A DNA stretch of 64,000 nt from Helicoverpa zea (lineage: Eukaryota > Arthropoda > Insecta > Lepidoptera > Noctuidae). This document shows positions 54,355 through 64,000 of this stretch, piece by piece. The notes under the pieces were generated by a model that was not told where the DNA came from, ran no database searches, and worked only from the letters and a program-made list of their open reading frames with translations. Numbering within the stretch: the stretch's first letter is position 1; every line of letters begins with the position of its first letter. The stretch spans positions 7,750,001 to 7,814,000 of the forward strand of contig NC_061472.1 in assembly GCF_022581195.2 (NCBI RefSeq), given 5' to 3'. The position numbers and the translations under genes were made by a program.

Positions 54355-54564
54355 AAGGTTAATTGTATACTTATTTTAATATTGACCGTTTTCTCATCGG
54401 CCCCTTTAGTGATTAAAACGGCACCGCGCACTGCTCCGGTTGGCGGTGAAACGGATCTCACGCCGCATTCGCTTCTCTAAATCCGATAATGCCTAACATA
54501 CGCCTAAACCCGTTAAATCCGTCAAAGCCAGCTTTACCCCCACCCTTAGGGGCGGTGCGGTGCC
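54355..54564. other. Spacer, possible repeat
   Basis: 210 bp with GGCGGTGAAACGGATCTCAC and TTAGGGGCGGTGCGGTGCC. It looks like a repeat by composition, but no match is present in the window. Confidence 0.35.
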
Positions 54565-54580
54565 ATGTGATAATCACCTT

Positions 54581-55367
54581 TTTTTTTTTTTTTTTTTTTT
54601 TTATCGACGTAAAATCATCAAATGACCCCTCCCGCTGTGGGTTAGCAGCGGTGAGGGAGTGTCAGACTCTTACTGACTAAAATCGTCGTGTTCCGTCATA
54701 GGCCTTTTATGTACCAGGGCCGCGGTATCTCTTTCGAACAACCCGCAGCCCCGGCAGGCCTTGGCCCTGCTGGGCCCCGCTGGGGTTGCTGACGTCTCTT
54801 TGAGGAGCGCGTGGAACAACGCGCGCCGTCGACACGGGTCTGTCGTCTAGGAAGACAGAGGGACGATGAGCCACCCGAACTCACCGCCCACAGACCCACG
54901 CCTACGGTGGCCGGGAGTCATCTCGCGACACCCGGCGCCCATGGTGTCTACCTGGTCCAGCGCGGCGGCCGGGATGAGAGGTGCGGACTCTCTGGCGTTC
55001 CGCCTCCTCCTTCTCGAGCATGACCGCTTCGCAGAAGGAGGCGACGGCATCCCATTCCCTCTCGCCCCGGACCATGGCCTGAACCAGGGCCGGACGCGAG
55101 AGGTCGCCGCCGCCCAAAGCCTCGACGAGGACCCGGCGGTGCCCCTCCCATGCGGGGCACACCTGGACTGTGTGGTCCACCGTGTCCTCGGGGCTGTCCG
55201 CACAATGGTGACACCCGGGCGCCTCCTCACGACCGATGCGGTGCAGGTACCTCCCGAAACAACCGTGTCCGGTGAGGACCTGCGTCATGCGGTACGTGAG
55301 GGCGCCGTGACTCCTCCCGAGCCACTCCTCAAAGAGGGGACTTACCGCCACGATGGTGGCGTGCCCT
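54581..55367 (-). mobile_element. 5'-truncated R1-like LINE with 14-16 bp TSD
   Basis: ATGTGATAATCACC (then TT) is at 54565-54580 and 55368-55383. The copy ends on the minus strand in more than 20 A residues (54579-54602 on plus as T). The coding part is the ORF2 C-terminus, followed by a 320-bp 3' UTR. The pure A tail and exact duplication mark it as fairly recent. Confidence 0.93.
54902..55367 (-). pseudogene. C-terminal region of an R1-like LINE ORF2
   Basis: Open from the truncation point to the stop at 54902. It contains LFEEWLGRSHGALTYRMTQV (the region after RT), a Cys-Cys-His-Cys knuckle (CHHCADSPEDTVDHTVQVC) and WEGHRRVLVEAL, all typical of R1-clade LINEs. The very GC-rich codons differ from the surrounding DNA. 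The plus frame at 54866-55621 is the antisense shadow. Confidence 0.88.
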
Positions 55368-55383
55368 ATGTGATAATCACCTT

Positions 55384-57663
55384 AATCGTTATTTCGAAAC
55401 AAGAATTATTTTCGCATAATAGAACAAATAAATTCAACTATTACAAATTATGTTCTACAACAAAAACTTTCACAAATAAAACACTCATTATAAGTTTTCA
55501 CATTTTCATTTTCACTCATTGCGTTAACGAAATAAAGAGCGAAACTTTAAGAGCAACTTATTTTGTTAATTGTATCAGTTATCAAAAGTTTTGTATGAAC
55601 AATCAAATAATCGTAACATGATGCAATCTTCTATCATTTTTGTAGAATAAACAAAAGAAATATAAGTAACTGGTAACCAAATTCCATTTTCAAAATCCAT
55701 CAATCGGATTTCGAACACAGATATAATTTATACTAGAACCGAGATTTACACTTACCCGACCAGAATAATTGGAAGTCGGAATAATTCGATAATAGAAGCG
55801 GTAACTGTTCGGAGCCAGGTTCCGTGGACCAATTAACAGTGTCTATTCCAGCCGGACGTAGGTACGTGGTCGCTCAAACCTCCTTTGAATGGCTGCGGTT
55901 GATTAGTTGCGGGGTCAGGTACACTGAGCAAACATTTAGACTAGGCTCTAAAGGAGTAAGGCTAAAGGAGTTTTTTAAGCTTTGTAAGAATCTGTTGGAA
56001 GTAGGGGGCATAATTGGAAAAAAGTAATGGTCATACTTATTTATATTAAGTACCACTATCTATTTGTTTACACTTAAACATTTATCTATTGGTGACCTTT
56101 AAAACTCAGTGTGGTTGGAGGAGTTTAAAAGGGTTTCCTATTTTTTTTCTGATTAACTGTCGAAGCCTTTAAATACTAAAATGGGTGAGGAAAACCAGTT
56201 ATTTCCTGTGAATACAAAAACCAAAAAAAGTCATTTTCTGAACTCACATTCGTAAACCAATAGTAACCACCACATAGTATGAAAGGCAGAAAATGCTCTC
56301 TGCTCTCAGGTACTCGACTAGCTATCTAATGAGCTTAACTTCACACGATCTGGACCTTGTTCCTATACAGTATTAACACCTGATAGCTTTGTGACCATCG
56401 CTGAAAGATCTCGGTTTGTAGATGTGAAGGTTTTTTGTTACTAAGAGAAGACTGGAAGTGAATTCACAGCCTCATCATTCGTTTTGGTATGATTGTACAG
56501 CGTTTTTTAATTTAACACAAAGTAAAAAGTTCCCGGCTGTCTGAGGTTAAAAAGTCAAATGTTCCTGTCAAGGCACCAATCATGTGTTTCCTCATGACTG
56601 TTCTGAGTATAATATTTATTTTTAATGGATCAACTTCTTGTTACGAACAGGTAATGCCTTTGGGCAGCGCAAGTAGTAGCTGAGGTAAGACATATGTTTA
56701 CCCACCCGTAACGTTTAACTGCGTGAATGCCGCTGATTATAAAACAATAGAAAATCAATTGTGTACCCTATATCAGAACTCCGGCATACAAAGGGTTAAA
56801 CAACAGTCATTGACACCTTCAAACAAAAGATCCCTCAAACACGAACCAAAAAATTACGGACTATTTTCAAAAGCACGTCCGCTCGTCCGGTGAGGTTATG
56901 CGGTATCGCAACGGCATGCGCTCCGCACATCGGCCGTAACGACTGGACCGGCACGTGTGTATGTCGTACGTGAGCCGGACGGCATTATGCTTAAAAACTT
57001 TTTGTATTTTTACTCCTTTATTTCTGGTTGATGTTGTTCTGTTGTTTTTTTGACGGATTTTTTTTTTGGCTGGAAAATTTGAATGGTGGTCGGATTATGG
57101 TCACGGTTTTTGTATTTTTGGTAATTTTTAAGCTTTTGACGTCGGGTGCAAGAAGATTTTGAAATCGGTTTAAAATATTTCAATTAAGAATGTATGTGAC
57201 AGTATACATGTGCCCCAGTTTTAGATGAATCAAATATTATTTTATACTCTTCGAATAAGTGCTATTTGAAGCTTAATTCTACAGAATAGATAACGCCAAA
57301 AATCCAATAAACATCTTAGCCCGCATCTACGGTTATCAGCCAACGTTCAATATTTCAGCGTTCACAATCTTTCCAATAATTTACCTTGAAAGAATTGCCT
57401 TAATCAAGCACTTCTTTGAATGCGCCTTTAATCTAAAACCACCATTTAAATTGCCGAGCGCACGTTAATTTGCTAACCTTTGACTAAAATGCGACACATG
57501 GTTAATCCGCTTCTGATTTTTATAATAGTTTCCTTAGTGAAGCTTTGCAAGCAAATAGTGGTTTTATTTAATTTAATTTGTGTATCTCATAGAATACTTA
57601 AATACCCAGAAGTCTCAGGAAATAAAACATGTAAATAAAATACACCCAACAATGATCCCTGTT
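55384..57663. other. Non-coding, nothing recognised
   Basis: Short frames such as 55824-56027 are unsupported. A GC-richer segment at 56875-56990 (CACGTCCGCTCGTCCGGTGA, ACTGGACCGGCACGTG) contains several CACGTG/ACGT motifs and might be regulatory. Confidence 0.45.
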
Positions 57664-57796
57664 AATATTATAAATGCGAAAGTAACTCTGTCTTTCTGTC
57701 TGTTACGCTTTCACGTTTAACCACTGAATTGGTATTAATAAAATTTGTTCAAGACATAGCGATATAACCGAACGAGACGCGGGCGGAAGCTGGCAT
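57664..57796 (-). mobile_element. RTE-type repeat (minus, first of two)
   Basis: TATTATAAATGCGAAAGTAA at the 3' end and GACGCGGGCGGAAGCTGG at the head end. Its intact 3' end identifies the split copy at 22385/23273. Confidence 0.75.
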
Positions 57797-57810
57797 GAAA
57801 TAATACTTCT

Positions 57811-58003
57811 ATACTCATATTATAAAGCTGAAGAGTTTGTTTGTTTGTTTGAACGCGCTAATCTCAGGAACTACTGGTCCGATTTGAAAATTTCTTTCAG
57901 TGTTATATAGCCCATTTATCGAGGAAGGCTATAGGCTACTTTTTATCCCGGTACGCGAAGTAGTTCCCACGGGATGCGGGTGAAACCGCTGGCAGAAGCT
58001 AGT
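57811..58003 (-). mobile_element. RTE-type repeat (minus, second of two)
   Basis: TATTATAAAGCTGAAGAGTT, then GTTTGTTTGTTTGAACGCGC, ACTACTGGTCCGATTTGAAA, and AAACCGCTGGCAGAAGCTAG at the head end. Nearly complete for the short form. Confidence 0.85.
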
Positions 58004-58740
58004 CGAAGATATTTTTAGACTTGGTCAAATTACATAATGAACTAAGATGCATCAACTTTATCACCCCTTATCCCATTATTATGTCCTTATCCCAATTTCA
58101 TTTGGGCTTGGCACAGAATGTTTTCCTTCTACTATTTGAGTATGCAAATATTGTTAAAAAAATCTTCGCTTAATAGTTAGTTAGTCTGTAAGTAAACATC
58201 CGAGAAGTCCGTATATCACGCTACAAACGAGCTAGATACGGCGTAAGCTTAGCGCATCGATTTGCCGCTCGATTGAACCTAGTTTCAGCACTGAAATAAC
58301 TATTTTCAGGCACGACAGCAAACATCTCGGAATAAACTTCTGTGTAAAACTTACTCGATGTTGAAGTGTTAACAACTCGATTTGAAGGAGTTCATTAATA
58401 TAGGAATGATACTAAAGCTGTAAGGCTAAAGCCGTATTAGCCAAATTTTGTCAATAATACATAGTTTTTGGATCGTCGGATTCTAAAAAAAGTTCTTCGT
58501 TGTTCGTCTTTTGGTCAGTTCGCTGTCAAAACTATTTTTCTCGGGAACGAGTGCAGGTATAAACTTGAAATTAATACGAACTGAAATTGAAGTCTGCGGA
58601 ACCTAGGACCAGCAAAATAAATTATTAAGTACGTATGTCTAGTTGTATTGTTGAATATCTAAGCCATGTTACTGTCGAGGCTCATCAAAATCTATTGAGT
58701 ATTTTTTTTTGAGTCACTATATGTAGGTATTCAAAGATAT
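58004..58740. other. Non-coding, nothing recognised
   Basis: No frame or repeat recognised. Confidence 0.5.
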
Positions 58741-58855
58741 TGCTGAGTTGTGGAAGTCAGATAGGCAGTCGCTCCATCCTCCGCAATCATCTGCAGGCTA
58801 CACTGGAAGCTGACTCCGACATAAATCGTTGGCGAAAAGCTAACAAGATGATACG
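58741..58855 (+). mobile_element. Degenerate SINE 3' part
   Basis: GTCAGATAGGCAGTCGCTCC, then CACTGGAAGCTGACTCCGAC and GCGAAAAGCTAACAAGATGA align with the minus copy at 32997. The 106-codon frame that starts here is not a gene. Confidence 0.75.
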
Positions 58856-60130
58856 TAGATTCGTTTGTATTTTCTACAGCTGGTCAGTTTACATAATAAA
58901 ATTGATACATAAAATACAAAAGTTAAACGAAAATATCTTGGAAGTCGGTGGCGCTAGGACAACTAAAACATTCGATTGGAAAAGTTGCTGCCACCGATTC
59001 GAACTATCCTTTTATTTGGAAACAGCCTTGCAAGACCGTCTGACTTGGAAACTAGGCTAGAGTTACACTTTGTTTATTCTTAAAATAAATTCTCATAAAA
59101 CAACATCGTTACTTCATATACCTATAAAAATATACTTATGTCAATTAACTTACTGCGGAATTTATGACGTATCGATCCTTTTTTTTTGCAATGAGAGATT
59201 GAAAGAATAATAATAATCTATATGAAACTAAGGTCAAAAGTCATCTCTAACTAGCAAATAAATGGATGTAAATCCAATAAATATATGGCACAGAAATCTA
59301 CCGATAGATGATAACTTATAAAAACCAGATTAATAAATATACCTAGACGGTTCTTGTCATTTAAATCTTACCCACCTCCATAGGTTAGGAACATGAATTA
59401 TTGCCCAGCCCCTTTCAATTCCATCCCTTACCCGATTCATTCTGTACGGGATTAAGTTAGTTACCTGTCGAATGGGACCGTAAACGTGTTAGTTTTAAAC
59501 CTTAATTGGTTCCCACTAACACCGAGCTTAGGATTACGCTGATATTAATGCGGTAGGAAATTATTTTGGAGGTTCATGAAACACATAGATTCGTGTCACC
59601 ATACCTAGCGGGTAGTCCGAAGCTGGACATTACATCACTTTCACACGTCATTTTAAGAACGCCGGGGTTGGCATTCCCTAACTGACTGATCCCTGAGAAG
59701 AAACGCCGAAACAAACTCAAGAGTCTCTTTTAAATGAACGTAACGAAGGTACGATAGATAAACTCTTTTTCGTATGACTTCAGAATACATATGTAGGTAT
59801 CGCGTGAATAAGCTATGATTGAGTTCATTATAAGGTATTGTATTTAAAAGTTCGGTGTTCACAATATATTTTTGACCTTGGTAGACCTTTTCATTTTAAA
59901 ATGCAAGGGGCATAAAATTAAGTTGCAAGCCAATCGTGCTTATAATTAAGTTTCGGCGGCGGCATTCGTGACGAGAAAAATGATAAGTAACTAGAATTTT
60001 TTTTACAAGTTTTCAAAAGCTCATTTAAAGTATTTATGGAATAAATTGAGTTGGATTATTTGTAAGAATAATTAATTTTCGAAAAATGCATTTTTAATAG
60101 ATGCCAGAAAATCTTAGAACATGTCCTATC
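58856..60130. other. Non-coding, nothing recognised
   Basis: No supported frame or matched repeat. Confidence 0.5.
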
Positions 60131-60205
60131 AAGGGGTATCATCCGATAAGACTAGAAGCCAACACTAACTTAGTTGAGAAAAAGCTAGGAAAATGATGAT
60201 TGATG
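60131..60205 (+). mobile_element. Degenerate SINE 3' end
   Basis: AAGGGGTATCATCCGATAAG, then GACTAGAAGCCAACACTAAC and TGAGAAAAAGCTAGGAAAAT follow the tail order of the SINE at 32997. About 75 bp are left. Confidence 0.6.
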
Positions 60206-60746
60206 CATGATGAAACAGATTAAACAGAGAGAAATAGTTCATTTTAGACTTCGTTTTCGAGCACAGGCACGCAATTAAACACACTTTCTTTCTTTCAAGT
60301 TGATTTTTTGCGATTAATTTATGAAGCAATGATAATTTATACAGTTACCACAAAAATATTTCATCACATATTTTCATCCGCGTTATATTTCATAAGGACT
60401 ACACTAAACCGCGACCTTTTGCTTAAAGTACTATACAAATATTGCTTTTGAGAGAGTACTGTGTGATATTAAATCTGTCTGGGCTGTAGTCCACCTACGC
60501 TAGTAGTTAAGCTTTGTGTTTGCATTTGCTGTTGGGTATATAAGGCCTGTTTTATACAGAAAACGAAAAGCTAGGCAGGTTATGAAAAATAAATATGACT
60601 GTAACATAAGGATGGTCTTAAACCTTTAAAATCAGATGGTTTGTCTATGTCTAAGTTGGAAAAAAGATTAGTACCTATTAGATTTACCTACTTGTCTGCG
60701 TCAGGACCGCCGTCACAACTCATCGATCCTCTTGAAATACATATAG
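60206..60746. other. Non-coding, nothing recognised
   Basis: AT-rich spacer; no match. Confidence 0.5.
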
Positions 60747-60927
60747 AGAGTTGCTACCTAATTGCTACCAGCTACCATTAGTTGCTACCAATTGCTACCC
60801 TCGTGGTTTTGAACATATTCAGCATCCAAAGGTGACAGCCATTCTGATATCACTATGGCTGTCACTTTTCCCAGTGTGTAAAGTATCGTGTTTTTTTTTC
60901 ACCCAGAGTTGCTACCTAATTGCTACC
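60747..60927. repeat. Direct repeats around a hairpin, TTGCTACC cluster
   Basis: A 23-bp perfect direct repeat (AGAGTTGCTACCTAATTGCT, then ACC) at 60747-60769 and 60905-60927. TTGCTACC also occurs at 60782 and 60793. Between the repeats lies an 11-bp perfect hairpin GTGACAGCCAT / ATGGCTGTCAC (60832-60842 and 60855-60865). Confidence 0.8.
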
Positions 60928-63900
60928 CTGCAGAATTAAATTTTGGACCACATCGATTAAGTGGATAAAAAGATATTAAAAAAATGAGTTTTTGCGCCTA
61001 CTTTCAGATAATTTGTTTTTAATTAAACGGGTAAAATTACTTTCAATTAATTGTTAATGTAAACAAACGCCCAGTATTCTCTCTTCTTTCTATAAAATAA
61101 TTTTACATACTTACGTATTTACGTATAGGAGAGCCATAATTATTTGTTTGTTACACCTCAATACAGTGCACGACTGTTTACATAAATATTTCATTCGCCC
61201 CTCTTTCTGTACGTTTCAAAATATAAAAGCAAAAGGCTTATTTCAGAAATAGTTCGAGTAGCGTGGGTCGGTAAGCTGCCAGGAATAAGCTGTAGCCGTA
61301 TAAATAAAATAGGCATGAATAGGTGTTTGTTATTTACAATATTGTCTGAGAGATTGCTTACTCTCTTTAAAGACTAGATGTGTCGAAAGTATCATTTTTT
61401 ACAGTTTCATTCTATAAGAAGAACGCCAGATTTTAGTGTAAATAATGAATATTAGAGTAGGTACTTACTTAGAATATGTTGAATATGTTGAGAGATCGCG
61501 TTATTAGTTAATTAAAAATGTAGAATTTGAACCATAGGCACTTAAATCAACGTTTTAGGTAGGTTTTGTTTGGTATGATGAATAGCTATTTATCATCTGA
61601 CACTTCAGAAAAAAAAAACTTTAAGAGGCGTTTAAAGCTTAATTTAATTGTCAATTAAAATCTTAATGTTAGTATTAAACCATCAAATTAGGGTTCAGTT
61701 AATGAAAATGAAGAAAATTACGCAATATTACTTGATGCCCCCCATAATCCGAGGGTTCCGTACAAACATTTAAATTTTAATCATGTGTGTTTAGGCTGTC
61801 GTTTCTTATTCAGTAGAAAATATACCAGACTTTGTTTGCTGTAATAATAACAATCTGTTAATTAATTGAACGATAAGCTTTATTAAATATGCTTCAGTTT
61901 TATGATGCTTAACCTTATTTTGGTGTTTTTAAACCAGCTGATTCATATAAGTGCCATGTTGCAAACGTCGATTGATAGGCTATAATATTTGATTGGGTTC
62001 ATAAATGAAATTGAGATAAATAGCTGAACCCACATTACAATAATCAGATATCCGGCCGTAATAAGTGATTTGATGCATGATAACTTAAAATTAACAGTCA
62101 ACTAATCATCGGGCCAACTATCATCCGATAGTTTAGTCAGTTCGTTTTTCCGTCAATTCAGGGGTCACGCAGATTTACAAAGCCATATCTAAAGAGAATA
62201 ACTTAAAGCCCATTTAAATAACAATGTTTATGCCGGGTGGGAGCGAATCGGCGATAAATGTGCAATTTGACATTAGTCTAGTTTTTACTAATTCAAGTAG
62301 GTGTGTATGAGGATACATAATACCTATATTTACGTTCCTTCGTATCAGTTTTTTCAGATCATGAAATACGGAGCAAGGCCTATTGCAATAAACCAAGCAC
62401 ATTTTCCGATGCGGACAGTCGCAATAAAAACGGGACCTAAGATCCGCACATAGTGATCACATACGTTCTGAGCCATAAAAGTACGGATATCCAATAATCC
62501 CAAACAGCATTTTTTGCAAACACACCCTATTATATTAAATTATATTCATACATGGTTAAGAATTCTACATATATTAGTTTCATTATCGTTGGATCAGCAT
62601 CGACTGAACTCATTTCCTTATATGATGTGAAATGGAATTTCTAAGTCTGCTGCCACGCAAAAAATTGTGAACCTATTCGGATGAACCATGGCATGGAGTT
62701 AGGTATCACTCTGAAGACAGAGATGAGCTGGTTTTTATCTGGATGCACAAAGTTAGTTTCCTTAGGCCTCGCATAAAACTACGAGGAACAGCTGGTTCGT
62801 TACACAAACGATGCAACAAAACTGAATTCCTCCCACATCTTGCAAAACAGCAAAACTTCAAAAAAGCAAAACTCAGCAAAGGAAACATTTAGAACCGCAC
62901 TCCGTAATTAGCTGGCGGTTTTATCCTAAAATAACGCATGACTTGGTCTATATCAGCAATAAGCCGGGATTAGCCACTCGAACTAGTTCGTATCTTAACG
63001 CGAACCACTTGGCTGGCAGCCAGGTTCCGACTTTTGAGGCTCTGCATCGAAAGATATGAAGCTTGCACTGGAAGGTCAATTTTGTTAAATTAATGGACCG
63101 CTAGATGCGAGGTTTTAGGTTCTGTTTTCTTTGTAATCTGGAGTTTTTGTAACTGTACATGGATTATATTTGGGTCATTCATTGAAAAACTACTCGTTGT
63201 TGGTATTATATTTTTTTTCTAGGTAAAGATTTGTAACAATAATTTTTAATTCAACAACAACTCTGTTTGTTTACTAAATAGTTTGACAAGTACCTAGAAT
63301 CCGAATGAACAACAGAAACAAATAAACTATTTTCACCTGTACAGGCACAAACAACAGGAATTACTGCTCCATTTTGTAAGAGGATTGATGACTGAGCTAC
63401 AAACACGAGGATCCATAAGCTTTATGCTGGACAATGACGTTATCACACTAAACAAGCTCAAAGCACGAGCTCATTCAAACTACTTACTTCAATGCACCCT
63501 CAGTCACAAAGCAAATAAGGTTGAAAATCGCTTGCGCAGCGCACTCACCGTCAAACATTTTGGCTCGCTCGTTAAACCACGTGAATAGCTAGTACGTGTC
63601 AATAGTAGTACATTGCAAACGCCGGCTTTTCGGTCACAAAATTTGCGGTTAAACAGAGCCTTAATTAAAGCCGCATAGCACTATATTTACGTACTTGGAA
63701 GCTAGGAAATGAATTAAGGTGTGAGTTGAATACTTACTTTATGAGCTTCGTTACGAAAAATATGAGGCCATGGGACGCTTGCTGATGTGAGCACACACAC
63801 ATGGAAGCTGCTAATAGCACATGCATGCACTACTAACACAGCGATAGTATGAATGCGTCTGGCCGTGTACTGTCACGGCTTTAAACTGAATTTATTTTTA

Positions 63901-64000
63901 GTTGACACAATAGACGTTCTCGATTTAATGGTTTTTTTTTTTAGTTTTGGGTGTAGAGTTTTGGACTTGAGCATACTGGTACACAAAGGGCTCAAAAAGG
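60928..64000. other. Non-coding, nothing recognised
   Basis: Only short frames (62214-62402, 62706-62888, 63385-63588) without domains. CGAGGGTTCCGTAC at about 61751 is a scrap of the repeat at 3819. A small hairpin AACTATC/GATAGTT lies at about 62116. Confidence 0.5.

Noticed and set aside
54866..55621. 251-codon plus frame
   Set aside because: Antisense shadow of the R1-like ORF2, which has the knuckle motif on the minus strand.
1..64000. CRISPR arrays, operons, riboswitches, integrons
   Set aside because: The DNA is from an animal nuclear genome; no regularly spaced repeats or bacterial genes are present.

Overview
The window is a 64-kb stretch of AT-rich insect nuclear DNA, almost certainly from a moth and probably a noctuoid. 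The evidence is the repeat content: tRNA-derived SINEs of the kind described in Helicoverpa (A box TGGCCTAGTGGG, B box GGTTCGATTCC), RTE-type tails that start near ACTAGC and end near TATAGAT, the lepidopteran motif 'CAGCCATAGGACGTCC', a BEL/Pao element and a piggyBac element. No prokaryotic features and no rRNA or functional tRNA genes are visible. Nearly all long open frames belong to transposable elements; the only candidate host gene is a small spliced one on the minus strand at 4482-6204.

Layout. 0.7-2.7 kb: a 48-bp tandem repeat and an intact piggyBac transposase. 2.9-4.9 kb: a perfect 49-bp inverted repeat and several interspersed-repeat fragments. 4.5-6.3 kb: the candidate host gene. 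6.3-19.9 kb: mostly non-coding, with paired palindromes, two clean hairpins, a LINE 3' end, a short repeat and a MITE-like copy. 19.9-23.4 kb: SINEs and a nest in which an RTE tail is interrupted by an ORF1 retrocopy that carries two further insertions. 25.1-31.7 kb: a complete 6.6-kb BEL/Pao element with identical 217-bp LTRs and a 5-bp target duplication, broken or recoded only by a gag/pol frame change. 33.0-35.5 kb: two different tRNA-derived SINEs. 39.7-43.8 kb: a SINE split by a non-autonomous LTR element (identical 195-bp LTRs) that carries only an ORF1-like gene. 44.2-50.6 kb: a LINE on the minus strand, cut into two parts by a 3.2-kb composite insertion that includes two GC-rich inverted-repeat elements. 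51.4-58.9 kb: RTE tails, SINE pieces and a 5'-truncated R1-like LINE with a 14-16 bp target duplication. 58.9-64 kb: mostly unremarkable non-coding DNA.

How it fits together. The window is a stratified record of retrotransposition. The order of insertion can be read from nesting, and several events are proved by target-site duplications visible in the sequence. LINEs supply the machinery, and the SINEs carry tails that resemble LINE 3' ends present in the same window. The two LTR elements have identical LTRs and a similar primer-binding site (TGGCGACC...), so both are recent insertions. The most interesting items are the ORF1-only retroposon family (two copies), the LTR element whose LTRs contain a second copy of their own LTR/primer-site junction, and the gag/pol frame change in an otherwise fresh BEL element.
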